Origin: Phytomonospora sp040655735
GTDB lineage: Bacteria > Actinomycetota > Actinomycetes > Mycobacteriales > Micromonosporaceae
Direction of reading: 5' to 3'
Assembly (NCBI RefSeq): GCF_040655735.1
Contig: NZ_JBFAKK010000003.1
Location: forward strand, 248,001-312,000
Length of the DNA stretch: 64,000 bases
In this document: positions 27,476 to 35,437 of the stretch, piece after piece
How positions within the stretch are numbered: position 1 is the stretch's first letter
Layout: every line of letters starts with the position of its first letter
Translations under genes and position numbers: made by a program
Notes under the pieces: model-generated
Database searches by the model: none
What the model saw: the letters and a program-made list of their open reading frames with translations, nothing else
Told to the model about the DNA's origin: nothing

Positions 27476-28627
27476 TCACGCCCCCGGCAGCTCCACCGTG
27501 ACCACCAGGCCGCCCTCCCCGCGGGGCTCGGCTCGCACCGCCCCGCCGTGGCCCCTGGCGATCGCGCGGACGATCGACAGGCCGAGACCGGCACCCGGCC
27601 GCGAGCCCGCCGCCGTCCGCTCATGCTCCAGCCGGCGGAAGGGCTCGAACATCGCCGGGACGTCGTACGGTGCCACCGGAGGCCCGCTGTTCTCCACCGC
27701 CACCACGACCTCGCCTCCCGCGCCGAGACCGCACGCCACCCGGACCCACCCCCCGGGAAGGTTGTAGCGCACCGCGTTCTCCACCAGGTTCTGCACCATC
27801 CGCTCCAGCAGGACCGGGTTGCCCATCACCGGCGCCTCCTCGGCATGCGCCCGCACGACCACGTCGCCGTGCGGCACCCAGGCGCTGACGTGTTCGACGA
27901 TGTCGGCGAGGTCCACGTACGACCGCTCCCCGATCTCACGCTCCGAACGGGCCAGCAGCAGCAACCCGTCGATCAGCCGCTCGTGTCTCCCGTTGATCTC
28001 CAGCAGGGTGTCCCCGAGACGGCGGATATCGGGTGTCGCCTCGCGTCTGCTCACCGCCACCTCCAGAAGCGCCCGGTTCAGCGTCAGCGGTGTGCGCAGT
28101 TCGTGGGAGGCATTGGCGATGAAGGTGCGCTGGGAGTCGAAGGAGTGGTCGAGGCGTTCGAGCATCACGTCGAAGGTGTCGGCGAGTTCCCGGATCTCGT
28201 CGGGCGGGCCCTTCAGCGCGATGCGTTCGTGGAGGCCGCGCTCGCCGGTGCGCGGGTCGGCGATCCGGCGGGCCGTCTCGGTGATCCGTTGCAGTGGCTG
28301 GAGAACGCGGCCGGCGATCAGCCAGCCGAGCGCGACGGAGGCCGCGGTGACGATCACCAGCGCGCTCCCACCCCGCGTGACCAGCGTCCGCAGCGAGTTC
28401 TCCCGCGCGTCGTCGGCGACCTTCGCCAGCATCCGCTGGGTACCCGGCGACGGGATAGGAGCACCTTCACCCTCCGGGCCGACGACGTGGCTGCCGTCGG
28501 GCAGCTGTTGCGCCATGAGCACGTAGGTCACGCCCAGGATGACGATCCCGGCGACCAGCAGCAGCCCGCCGTACACGAATGTCAGCCGCGCGCGCAGGGT
28601 CAGCGACGGGAATCGGGGAGCCCTCAT
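27476..28627 (-). CDS. Two-component sensor histidine kinase
   Basis: The 383-residue kinase has two membrane segments (LTFVYGGLLLVAGIVILGVTYVLM, and SALVIVTAASVALGWLIAG) flanking a short ~70-residue outer loop. HAMP follows (RVLQPLQRITETARRIADP). The phospho-acceptor His is in FIANASHELRTPLTLNRALLEV, and the N box NLVENAVRYN and G boxes (PGAGLGLSIVRAIARGHGG) complete the ATPase. Its ATG overlaps the response regulator stop (ATGA). The pair is divergent from the lipoprotein/adaptor/MacB operon, so sensing of membrane-active compounds is a reasonable inference. Confidence 0.93.
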   Translation of the reverse strand: MRAPRFPSLTLRARLTFVYGGLLLVAGIVILGVTYVLMAQQLPDGSHVVGPEGEGAPIPSPGTQRMLAKVADDARENSLRTLVTRGGSALVIVTAASVALGWLIAGRVLQPLQRITETARRIADPRTGERGLHERIALKGPPDEIRELADTFDVMLERLDHSFDSQRTFIANASHELRTPLTLNRALLEVAVSRREATPDIRRLGDTLLEINGRHERLIDGLLLLARSEREIGERSYVDLADIVEHVSAWVPHGDVVVRAHAEEAPVMGNPVLLERMVQNLVENAVRYNLPGGWVRVACGLGAGGEVVVAVENSGPPVAPYDVPAMFEPFRRLEHERTAAGSRPGAGLGLSIVRAIARGHGGAVRAEPRGEGGLVVTVELPGA

Positions 28628-29280
28628 CGGATCCGGTACCCCACTCCCGGCTCGGTCAGCACGATCGGCGGCTCGCCGAGTTTGCGACGCAGCTTGTGGA
28701 CCGTTATCCGCACGGCCGTGGTGAAGGGGTCGGCGTTCTCGTCCCACGCCTTCTCCAGCAGCTGTTCGGCCGATACCGCCGCGCCGTCGGCCCGCAGCAA
28801 CTCGGTGAGGACGGCGAACTCCTTGCGCGACAAGGGCACGTACCGCCCATCGCGGTGCACCTGCCGCTGATGCTGGTCGAGGCGGATGCCCGAGCGCTCC
28901 AGCAGCGGCGCCACCGCCGGTCGTGAGCGTCTGCCCAGCGCGTTCACCCTCGCCGACAGCTCACGGAACGCGAAGGGCTTCGGCAGGTAGTCGTCGGCGC
29001 CGATCGCCAGGCCGGCGACCCGGTCGTCGATCTCGCTCGCGGCGGTGAGCATCAGCACCCGCGCGTCACTGTCGGCGGCGGCGATCTCGCGGCACACCTC
29101 GTCGCCGTGCACGACCGGCAGATCACGGTCGAGGACGACCACGTCGTAGGCGTTGACGCCGAAGCGCTCCAGCGCCGAGCCGCCGTCCAGCGCGATGTCG
29201 ACCGCGTGCGCCTCGTCGCGCAGCCACTCGGCGACCGCCCCGGCGAGCAGGGGTTCGTCTTCGACCACCAGGATCCGCAT
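28624..29280 (-). CDS. OmpR/PhoB-family response regulator
   Basis: The 218-residue protein has a receiver domain with acidic pocket VEDEP, phospho-acceptor Asp in VVLDRDLPVVHGDEV, conserved Thr in MLTAAS and Lys in LPKPFAF. The C-terminal winged helix ends in VRITVHKLRRKLGEPPIVLTEPGVGYRIR. It is cotranscribed with the histidine kinase gene. The likely target is the divergent efflux operon through the intergenic repeats at 29304-29343. Confidence 0.94.
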   Translation of the reverse strand: MRILVVEDEPLLAGAVAEWLRDEAHAVDIALDGGSALERFGVNAYDVVVLDRDLPVVHGDEVCREIAAADSDARVLMLTAASEIDDRVAGLAIGADDYLPKPFAFRELSARVNALGRRSRPAVAPLLERSGIRLDQHQRQVHRDGRYVPLSRKEFAVLTELLRADGAAVSAEQLLEKAWDENADPFTTAVRITVHKLRRKLGEPPIVLTEPGVGYRIR

Positions 29281-29303
29281 CCGTCCATCATGATCCGCTC
29301 GGT

Positions 29304-29343
29304 GTTGCGCGGGCGTTTCCGTTTCCGTCCACGACCGCGCAAC
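29304..29343. promoter_or_regulatory. Inverted and direct repeats in the regulator-efflux gap
   Basis: GTTGCGCGG (29304-29312) and CCGCGCAAC (29335-29343) are perfect 9-bp inverted arms. Between them lies a short direct repeat, TTTCCGTTTCCG (29316-29327). This 128-bp divergent gap is where the response regulator would be expected to bind. Confidence 0.5.
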
Positions 29344-29408
29344 GCCCGCTCGTCTGTACTTCTCGGCACGGTCGGCGAACGTCCGGCCGGGAGACGGAAG
29401 ACAAGACG

Positions 29409-29948
29409 ATGCGCATCAAAACGACGCTGCTGCCGGCGCTCCTCGCGCTCGGCCTCGGCCTCAGTGCCTGTGGGTCCGGTGAGGGAGGAGACGGCATCGC
29501 CAGTGCCGGCGGAGACGGGGCGGAGCCCTCGTCGAGCGCCGCGCTCACCAACGAGGAGGCCGCCCTGCGCTTCGCCGAGTGCATGCGTGAGCAGGGCATC
29601 GACGTACCGGACCCGGACCCCGACGAGGACGGCTTCCGGATGCGCCTGCCCGAGGGCGTCGACCCTGAGGCGGCCAAGGCGGCCACCGAGGTGTGCAAGG
29701 AGTTCATGCCCCACGGCGGTGAGCCCCCGGCGCTGAACCCCGAGGACCTGGAGAAGCTCCGCCGGTTTTCGCAGTGCATGCGCGACAACGGCATCGAGGA
29801 GTTCCCCGATCCCTCCGGCGACGGCGGCGGCATCCAGGCCGATGAGGGTGCCTTCGACCCGGAGAGCCCGGAGTTCAAGGCCGCCGAGGAGACCTGCGCG
29901 GCGTACCGGCCGGAAGGCCCGGTCAACGGCGGAGTGGTGACGGACTGA
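29409..29948 (+). CDS. Lipoprotein with duplicated ECMR-type motif
   Basis: The 179-residue product has a lipoprotein signal (LLALGLGLSAC, lipidated Cys in the LSAC box). The mature part contains two related segments, FAECMREQGIDVPDPDPDEDG and FSQCMRDNGIEEFPDPSGDGG, each followed by a later Cys (ATEVCKEF; EETCAAY). This indicates an internal duplication with four Cys besides the anchor, able to form two disulfides or a metal site. Proteins of this kind often precede peptidoglycan-binding adaptor and MacB-type ABC genes in actinomycetes. The function is unknown; its stop overlaps the adaptor start. Confidence 0.8.
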   Translation: MRIKTTLLPALLALGLGLSACGSGEGGDGIASAGGDGAEPSSSAALTNEEAALRFAECMREQGIDVPDPDPDEDGFRMRLPEGVDPEAAKAATEVCKEFMPHGGEPPALNPEDLEKLRRFSQCMRDNGIEEFPDPSGDGGGIQADEGAFDPESPEFKAAEETCAAYRPEGPVNGGVVTD

Positions 29949-31021
29949 TGGCCGGTGCACGCAGACGCCGCATCGGCCGGGCCGGCCTCATCGCGGCCGT
30001 GGTCCTCGCCGTCGCCGCGACCGCCGCGGCCACCTACGGCTTCGGCTTCGGCGGAGCCGACGAGACCGCCGACGGCGCCGACCTCCCCCCGGCGACCGCC
30101 GAGGTCACCCGCCAGACCCTCGTCGACCGGCGAGGCGAGACCGGCGAACTCGGCTACGGCGAGGACAAGACCTACACCTCACGCCTCAGCGGAACCCTCA
30201 CGCGCCTGCCGAAGGGCGACGCGACCATAAAACGCGGCAAGGCCGTCTGCCGCATCGATGACCAGCCCGTCGTCCTGCTCTACGGTTCGCTGCCCGCCTA
30301 CCGGGAGCTGGCCGTCGGCAGCGAGGGCGCCGACGTGGAGCAGTTCGAGGAGAACCTCGCCGCACTCGGCTACGGCGGCTTCACCGTCGACGAGACCTAC
30401 TCCGACTCCACCGCGACCGCCGCGGCCGCCTGGCAGTCCGACCTCGGCCTGCCCGAGACCGGCTCCCTCGAACTCGGCCGGGTCGTCTACGCCCCCGGGT
30501 CGGTGCGGGTCAAGTCCCTCGACGCGGGCGTCGGCGACGCCGTCGGACCGGGCACGGCCCTGCTCACCTACACCGGCAAGGACAAGGTCATCGTCGTGGA
30601 ACTCGACGCCGAGGCCGCCGGTCTCGTCGAGGCCGGCGACGAGGTCGACGTCCAGCTCCCCGACGGCGCGCAGACCGCCGGGAAGGTCGACCGCACCGAT
30701 ACCGTCATCGTCCCCGGCGAGGGCGACGCCGACCCCGAGACCAAGATCGAGGTCACCGTCACCGTCGCCGACGCCGAGGCGCTCGCCGACTACGACAGCG
30801 CCTCGGTGAAGGTCCTGTTCACCGCCTCCCAGCGCGAGGACGTGCTGACCGTCCCGGTGACGGCCCTGCTGGCCCTCGCCGAGGGCGGCTACGGCGTCGA
30901 GGTCGTCGAAGGCGGCTCCACGCGGATTCTCACCGTTGAGACCGGTCTGTTCGCCGACGGCCGCGTCGAGGTCACCGGCGAGGGCCTGGCCGAGGGCATG
31001 ACCGTCGGGATCCCGTCATGA
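29948..31021 (+). CDS. Efflux adaptor (HlyD/MFP-like) with peptidoglycan-binding domain
   Basis: The 357-residue protein has an N-terminal membrane anchor (RAGLIAAVVLAVAATAAATYGFGFG). A PG_binding_1-like segment (ELAVGSEGADVEQFEENLAALGYGG, AAAAWQSDLGLPETGSL) follows, then beta-barrel and lipoyl-like adaptor regions. These end in VTALLALAEGGYGVEVVEGGSTRILTVETGLFADGRVEVTGEGLAEGMTV, as in RND/MacA-type adaptors. In a monoderm cell it probably links the MacB-like ABC module to the cell wall or supplies it with substrate. Start and stop overlap its neighbours. Confidence 0.85.
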   Translation: MAGARRRRIGRAGLIAAVVLAVAATAAATYGFGFGGADETADGADLPPATAEVTRQTLVDRRGETGELGYGEDKTYTSRLSGTLTRLPKGDATIKRGKAVCRIDDQPVVLLYGSLPAYRELAVGSEGADVEQFEENLAALGYGGFTVDETYSDSTATAAAAWQSDLGLPETGSLELGRVVYAPGSVRVKSLDAGVGDAVGPGTALLTYTGKDKVIVVELDAEAAGLVEAGDEVDVQLPDGAQTAGKVDRTDTVIVPGEGDADPETKIEVTVTVADAEALADYDSASVKVLFTASQREDVLTVPVTALLALAEGGYGVEVVEGGSTRILTVETGLFADGRVEVTGEGLAEGMTVGIPS

Positions 31022-31683
31022 CCGGGCCGGTGGTCGTGCTCGACGGGGTCACCAGGACCTACCCGGGCGGGGTCAGCGCCGTCCGGGGCATCTCGCTGAC
31101 CATCGAGCACGGCGAGATGGCCGCGATCGTGGGGCCCTCGGGGTCGGGGAAGTCGACGATGCTGAACCTCATCGGCACCCTCGACCGGCCCACCTCCGGC
31201 TCGGTCCGCATCGACGGCCACGACGTGGCCTCCCTGACCGACCGGCGCGTCTCGGCGCTGCGGGCGCAGCGGATCGGCTTCGTGTTCCAGTCCTTCCACC
31301 TCGCGCCGGGCCAGTCGGCCACCGACAATGTCGCCGACGGTCTGCTGTACTCCGGCGAGCCACTGCGCGAGCGACGCAGGCGCGCGACGGCGGCACTGGA
31401 GCGGGTCGGCCTCGGCGACCGCGTCTCGCACCTGCCGCACGAGCTGTCGGGCGGTGAGCGGCAGCGCGTCGCCATCGCCAGAGCGGTGGTCGGCGAGCCG
31501 CCGCTCCTGCTGGCCGACGAGCCGACCGGGAACCTCGACTCCGCGTCGGGGGCCTCGGTGATGGCGCTGCTGCGCGGTCTGCACGCGGCCGGGACGACCG
31601 TTCTGGTCATCACCCACGACCGGGACATCGCGCTGGGACTGCCGCGCCAGGTCTCGATGCGCGACGGGGAGGTGACGGCGTGA
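31018..31683 (+). CDS. ABC transporter ATP-binding protein (MacB/LolD type)
   Basis: The 221-residue ATPase has Walker A GPSGSGKST, a Q-loop in FVFQSFHLAPGQSATDNV, the signature LSGGERQRVAIARAV, Walker B LLADEPTGNLDSASG and the switch His in VITHDRDIA. The LADEPTGNLD form is diagnostic of the MacB/LolD/FtsE exporter or mechanotransmission class. It overlaps the adaptor and permease genes by 4 bp on each side. Confidence 0.93.
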   Translation: MTGPVVVLDGVTRTYPGGVSAVRGISLTIEHGEMAAIVGPSGSGKSTMLNLIGTLDRPTSGSVRIDGHDVASLTDRRVSALRAQRIGFVFQSFHLAPGQSATDNVADGLLYSGEPLRERRRRATAALERVGLGDRVSHLPHELSGGERQRVAIARAVVGEPPLLLADEPTGNLDSASGASVMALLRGLHAAGTTVLVITHDRDIALGLPRQVSMRDGEVTA

Positions 31684-32897
31684 GCGGGGACACGCGTGCC
31701 CCGGCTGCGGATCTGACCCCGGCCCGGATGCGCTTGCCGGACGTCCTGCGGGTCGGCAGTGCGGGCCTGCGCACGCGGCCGCTGCGGGTCTTCCTCTCGG
31801 CGCTGGGCATCGCGATCGGCATCGCCGCGATGATCGCGGTGGTCGGGATCTCCTCGTCGAGCCGCGCCGAACTCGACCGGCGGCTGGACGCGCTGGGCAC
31901 CAACCTGCTCACCGTGGCCCCGGGCGACACCATGTTCGGCAGCGAGGCGACCCTGCCCGCCGAGTCGGTGGAGATGATCGCCCGGATCGGGCCGGTCACC
32001 GACGTGGCGGCGGTCGGGAAGGTCGCCGACGCCGCCGTCTACCGCAACGACCGGATCCCCGAGGGCCAGACCGGCGGGATGAGCGTCAAGGCCGCCACCC
32101 TCGAACTGCTGGACACGGTCGGCGCGACCGTCGACGAGGGCCGGTGGCTCAACGCCGCCACCGAGCGGTACCCGGCGGTCGTCCTCGGATCCGAGGCGGC
32201 CCAACGGATCGGCGTCGCCAAGGCCGGCGCGCAGGTCTGGCTCGGCGGGCTGTGGTTCACCGTCGCGGGGATCCTCGACCCGGTGCCGCTGGTGCCGGAG
32301 CTGGACTCGACGGCGCTGATCGGCTGGACCGCCGCGGCCGAGTACCTCGGCTTCGACGGGTACCCGACGACGGTCTACACCAGGTCGCGGGAGGAGCAGG
32401 TCGAGGCCGTCCAGGACGTCTTGGCCTACACCGCGAACCCCGCGAACCCCAACGAGGTCGAGGTTTCCCGCCCTTCCGACGCACTGGCCGCCAAGCAGGC
32501 CACCAACGAGGCCTTCACCGCCCTCCTCCTGGGGCTCGGGGGAGTGGCGCTGCTGGTCGGCGGGGTCGGGGTGGCCAACACGATGGTGATCTCGGTGCTC
32601 GAACGACGGCCCGAGATCGGGCTGCGGCGCTCGCTGGGCGCCACGCGCGGGCAGATCAGGTTGCAGTTCCTCGCCGAGTCGCTGCTTCTGTCGGCGCTCG
32701 GCGGGCTGGGCGGGGTCTTGCTCGGGATCACCGTGACGGCGCTGTACGCCACGAGCCAGGGCTGGCCCTCGGTCGTGCCGGTCTGGGCGACGGCCGGCGG
32801 GGTCGCCGCGACGCTGGCGATCGGCGGGATGGCCGGGCTCTACCCGGCGATCCGGGCGGCGCGCCTGTCGCCGACGGAGGCGCTGACCGCCCGGTGA
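31680..32897 (+). CDS. MacB-like ABC transporter permease
   Basis: The 405-residue GTG-start protein has the MacB topology. There is one N-terminal helix (VFLSALGIAIGIAAMIAVVGISSS), a large ~240-residue outer domain, then three C-terminal helices including LLLGLGGVALLVGGVGVANTMVISVLERRPEIGLRRSLGATRGQIRLQFLAESLLLS (FtsX motif). With the adaptor and ATPase it should form a mechanotransmitting export or extraction complex for amphipathic molecules. Confidence 0.92.
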   Translation: MSGDTRAPAADLTPARMRLPDVLRVGSAGLRTRPLRVFLSALGIAIGIAAMIAVVGISSSSRAELDRRLDALGTNLLTVAPGDTMFGSEATLPAESVEMIARIGPVTDVAAVGKVADAAVYRNDRIPEGQTGGMSVKAATLELLDTVGATVDEGRWLNAATERYPAVVLGSEAAQRIGVAKAGAQVWLGGLWFTVAGILDPVPLVPELDSTALIGWTAAAEYLGFDGYPTTVYTRSREEQVEAVQDVLAYTANPANPNEVEVSRPSDALAAKQATNEAFTALLLGLGGVALLVGGVGVANTMVISVLERRPEIGLRRSLGATRGQIRLQFLAESLLLSALGGLGGVLLGITVTALYATSQGWPSVVPVWATAGGVAATLAIGGMAGLYPAIRAARLSPTEALTAR

Positions 32898-32899
32898 CG

Positions 32900-32926
32900 G
32901 CCGGGGCTCCGCCGCCGGGCCCCGGC
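32900..32926 (+). terminator. GC hairpin after the efflux operon
   Basis: GCCGGGGC (32900-32907) pairs with GCCCCGGC (32919-32926) around an 11-base loop, starting 3 bp after the permease stop. No T-tract. Confidence 0.55.
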
Positions 32927-32984
32927 TCAGCACGACGTCCGAAAACCGCCGGTCGGCGGGCCGCAACCGCGCGAGTCTTGGTCC

Positions 32985-33506
32985 ATGACCTCCCCGCGCA
33001 CACCCGGCCTGCCGGCGGGCGCCCCGCCGTCACCGCACACCCCGGCCGAACTGGCGACGCTGCTGAGGCTGGTCACCGGCTCCAAGGCCGAGACCGTCGC
33101 GGTCGGCCACGGCCGTGACGACGCCTCCCGCGCCGCCGCACGCGCCTTCGTCGAGGAGTGGGAGGCGGCCGGGCGGCACGTCACCGCCGTCGTCGACTGG
33201 CCCGAGGAGGCGGCGTCCTGGCTGCGCGCGGCCCGTCGTCTCACCGAACCGCTTCCCGATGCCTGGGTCGTCGCCGGGGCCCCGCATGGCTGGGCCCGGC
33301 TGAGCCGCCGACTGCGGCACAGCACCGGCTGGGATCCGTTGCGCAGCTTCGGTTTCGCCTCCCTGAGCGACCCGGCGGTGGTCCGGCTGTCGGGCGCGGC
33401 GGTCCTCGGGATGAGGGGCGCGGGCGCCGACGGCTCGGTGTGGCAGACCGGTTGCGGGCGCATCACCCACCGCCTGCATCCGGCGAGGTTGAGCGCCGGG
33501 AGTTAG
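32985..33506 (+). CDS. Hypothetical cytoplasmic protein
   Basis: The 173-residue product has no signal or membrane segment. The middle (ETVAVGHGRDDASRAAARAFVEEWEAAGRHVTAVVDWPEEAASWLRAARRL, then DAWVVAGAPHGWARLSRRLRHSTGWDPLRSFGFASL) reads as an alternating alpha/beta fold of Rossmann or periplasmic-binding-protein type. I do not recognise a family with confidence. Its stop is 1 bp from that of the convergent gene downstream. Confidence 0.6.
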   Translation: MTSPRTPGLPAGAPPSPHTPAELATLLRLVTGSKAETVAVGHGRDDASRAAARAFVEEWEAAGRHVTAVVDWPEEAASWLRAARRLTEPLPDAWVVAGAPHGWARLSRRLRHSTGWDPLRSFGFASLSDPAVVRLSGAAVLGMRGAGADGSVWQTGCGRITHRLHPARLSAGS

Positions 33507-33507
33507 C

Positions 33508-33945
33508 TCAGTGCCAGCCCTGGTGGCTCAGCGCCCGGCAGACCAGTACCGGGCCGCCGGTGCGCGCGGACAGTTCCCGCCCGTCGTGGAGGGCGAAGCG
33601 AACCGGCCAGCTCGCGCCGAGGAGCTGGTGGCGGCGGTCCTCCCCGGGCGGCAGTAGCAACTGGAACGGCTGCAATGGCAGATCGGGGCCCTGCCGGACG
33701 TCGGGCCGCCACACCCGTACCTCCCGCCCGGCGTCGTACAGTGCGACGCGCTCCAGCAGCGACAGGCTCGTGTAGCCCATGGGGATCGCACGTTGCAGAT
33801 CCGCGCCCGGCGGGTCGTAGTCGTCGGGGAAGACACGGGAGGGACGCTCGTGGCCCCAGTAGAACCGGCCCGCCTCCGGTGCCTGGCCGTCGAAGGGATC
33901 GCCGCCGCCATCCGGCCAGTCGACGCCCTGATGCCCGTCGCTCAT
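33508..33945 (-). CDS. Hypothetical protein, third gene of the NUDIX unit
   Basis: Three overlapping minus-strand frames exist here; this one is chosen. ATG 33945 follows GGGGAAAC, sits 8 bp after the NUDIX stop, and gives a non-repetitive composition (MSDGHQGVDWPDGGG to ALSHQGWH, 145 residues). No family is recognised. The sequence is rich in aromatic residues and Pro (RFYWGHERPSRVFPDDYDPPGAD, PLQPFQLLLPPGEDR). It is probably cotranslated with the NUDIX gene. Confidence 0.5.
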   Translation of the reverse strand: MSDGHQGVDWPDGGGDPFDGQAPEAGRFYWGHERPSRVFPDDYDPPGADLQRAIPMGYTSLSLLERVALYDAGREVRVWRPDVRQGPDLPLQPFQLLLPPGEDRRHQLLGASWPVRFALHDGRELSARTGGPVLVCRALSHQGWH

Positions 33946-33953
33946 CGTTTCCC

Positions 33954-34598
33954 CTAATCCACGTCGGTCGCCAGTGAGGCGTCCTTGTGGTGAGCCAGCA
34001 GCAGCGCCAGCTGCTCGGCGGTGGTCCGCCCGGTCGACAGCTCCGGCAGGTCCTCGACGGCGAAGAAGCCGACGTCGCTGGTCTCGCCGTCGAGACCGGC
34101 CTGCGGGGCGGCGTCGTCGGTGCGCTCCACCAGGAAGAAGAGCTTGTAGACGTGCCACGGACTGACCGGGTTATGTCCATTGTGGATGCTGCCGTCGTGC
34201 ACGGCGGCCAGCCTCGTGGTGCGCACCCGCAGCCCGGCCTCCTCGGCGAACTCCCGCTCGGCGGCCGCACGCGGCTCGTCGAGAGCGTCGACCCAGCCGC
34301 CCGGCAGCGTCCAGCGGCCGTCGCGGACCTCCTTGACCAGCAGTACCCGGTCGCCGTCGAACAAGGCGCCCCGCACGTCGAGCTTCGGCGTGGCGTGGCC
34401 GAGTTCGAGGTCGAGTCCGGCGCGAAGCTGCGCCGGATCGGTCGCCGAGATCAGTTCCAGGATCTCCCCGGTCATCTCGCGCATCCGCCGGTAGCGCGCC
34501 AGATCGTACTTGTCGGTGGCGTAATAGAGCCCGTTTTGGGCCATCGCACCCAGTTCCACGGCCATCGTGTGCAGGGTGCGTACCGGATCGATCGTCAT
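33954..34598 (-). CDS. NUDIX hydrolase with N-terminal helical domain
   Basis: The 214-residue protein has a NUDIX box GGWVDALDEPRAAAEREFAEEAGL that fits G-x5-E-x7-REUxEExGU and supplies the metal-binding Glu residues. An N-terminal helical domain of ~65 residues (YYATDKYDLARYRRMREMTGEILELIS) matches NUDIX_N2-type ADP-ribose/nucleotide-sugar hydrolases. It probably cleaves a nucleoside diphosphate derivative. The ATG overlaps the stop of the broken LysR gene (ATGA), so coupled translation may be disturbed by the frameshift upstream. Confidence 0.88.
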   Translation of the reverse strand: MTIDPVRTLHTMAVELGAMAQNGLYYATDKYDLARYRRMREMTGEILELISATDPAQLRAGLDLELGHATPKLDVRGALFDGDRVLLVKEVRDGRWTLPGGWVDALDEPRAAAEREFAEEAGLRVRTTRLAAVHDGSIHNGHNPVSPWHVYKLFFLVERTDDAAPQAGLDGETSDVGFFAVEDLPELSTGRTTAEQLALLLAHHKDASLATDVD

Positions 34599-35330
34599 GA
34601 CGGGAGCTTAGGCGCCGGGGCGGCCAGTTCCCGGACCACCTCGGCGAAGCCGCGCACGTGCGCGGTCTCGACGTCCTCGGCCCACGCCAGCGCCACCCGC
34701 AGCGGCTCGACGTCGGTCAGCGGCACCCACACCAGGTCGGGACGGGCGTAGTAGCGGGCCATGCTCGCCGGAGCGAAGCAGATCGCCCCGCCGCCCGCGA
34801 CGGTCTCCAGCATCTCCTCGACGTTGTCGTTGCGCGGCCCCCACACCGGGCTCGACCCGTCGGGCCGCGGATTCACCGCCCACCAGTCGACCCAGGCGCG
34901 CGGCGCCTGGTCGGTCCACATGAGAGGCTCGCCGGCCACCTCCATGATGGACAGTTCGGACCGGTCGGCGAACCGGCGGGCACCGGCGCGCGAACTCCGC
35001 CCGCGCCCTCGTCGTCAGCTCGCCGGCACCGCTCGCCTCGAACCCGACACGCAGCACCGAAGCGGCGCCGTCGCGATGCCGGGCGGCGGCCGCGGTGATC
35101 CGCTCGGCCTGCCGCAGTGTCCGCCGGGCCTCGTCGACGATCTCGCTCCCGGCCGCCGTCGCCGCGACCCCGCCCGGATGCCGGTCGAACAACCGCACCC
35201 CGAGCTCCTTCTCCAGCTTCCGCAGCGCATAGGACAGCGCCGGCTGGCTCACGTACAGCACCGCCGCAGCCCGCCCCAGGTTCCCCTCCTCGGCGATCGT
35301 GACCAGATACCGCAGCTCGCGAAGCTCCAT
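34595..35330 (-). pseudogene. LysR-family regulator, disrupted by internal deletion and frameshift
   Basis: The N-terminal part from ATG 35330 is intact for ~116 residues: HTH MELRELRYLVTIAEEGNLGRAAAVLYVSQPALSYALRKLEKELG, then LRVGFEASGAGELTTRARAEFARR. From about 34983 the frame encodes an Arg-rich sequence. The genuine C-terminal half continues in another frame (RSELSIMEVAGEPLMWTDQAPRAWVDWWAVNPRP to APAPKLPS, ending at 34595). Joined, the two parts give ~240 residues where LysR proteins have ~290-300, so about 50 residues of effector domain are missing besides the frame change. A simple sequencing slip would not remove them. The palindromic operator upstream is intact. Confidence 0.8.
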
Positions 35331-35338
35331 GCAGGCAG

Positions 35339-35355
35339 CATAAACACCGTTTATG
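35339..35355. promoter_or_regulatory. Perfect LysR-type operator (T-N11-A)
   Basis: CATAAACACCGTTTATG has perfect 7-bp arms around ACC and contains the LTTR signature T-N11-A (35341-35353). It lies 8 bp from the LysR ATG and 82 bp from the divergent SDR start. It is AT-rich in a GC-rich background, which makes it stand out. Confidence 0.85.
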
Positions 35356-35437
35356 ACGCGAGAGGAAACCTGTCTTGGGCGTCACCGCGCCCACCGGGAG
35401 ATAACTGATCCGTACACCGGAACCGAGGAGAACCACC

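Noticed and set aside
34595..35330. Possibility that the LysR frame break is only a single-base sequencing error
   Set aside because: A one-base slip would restore a full-length protein. Here the joined product is still about 50 residues short of the family length, so a real deletion is more likely; resequencing would settle it.
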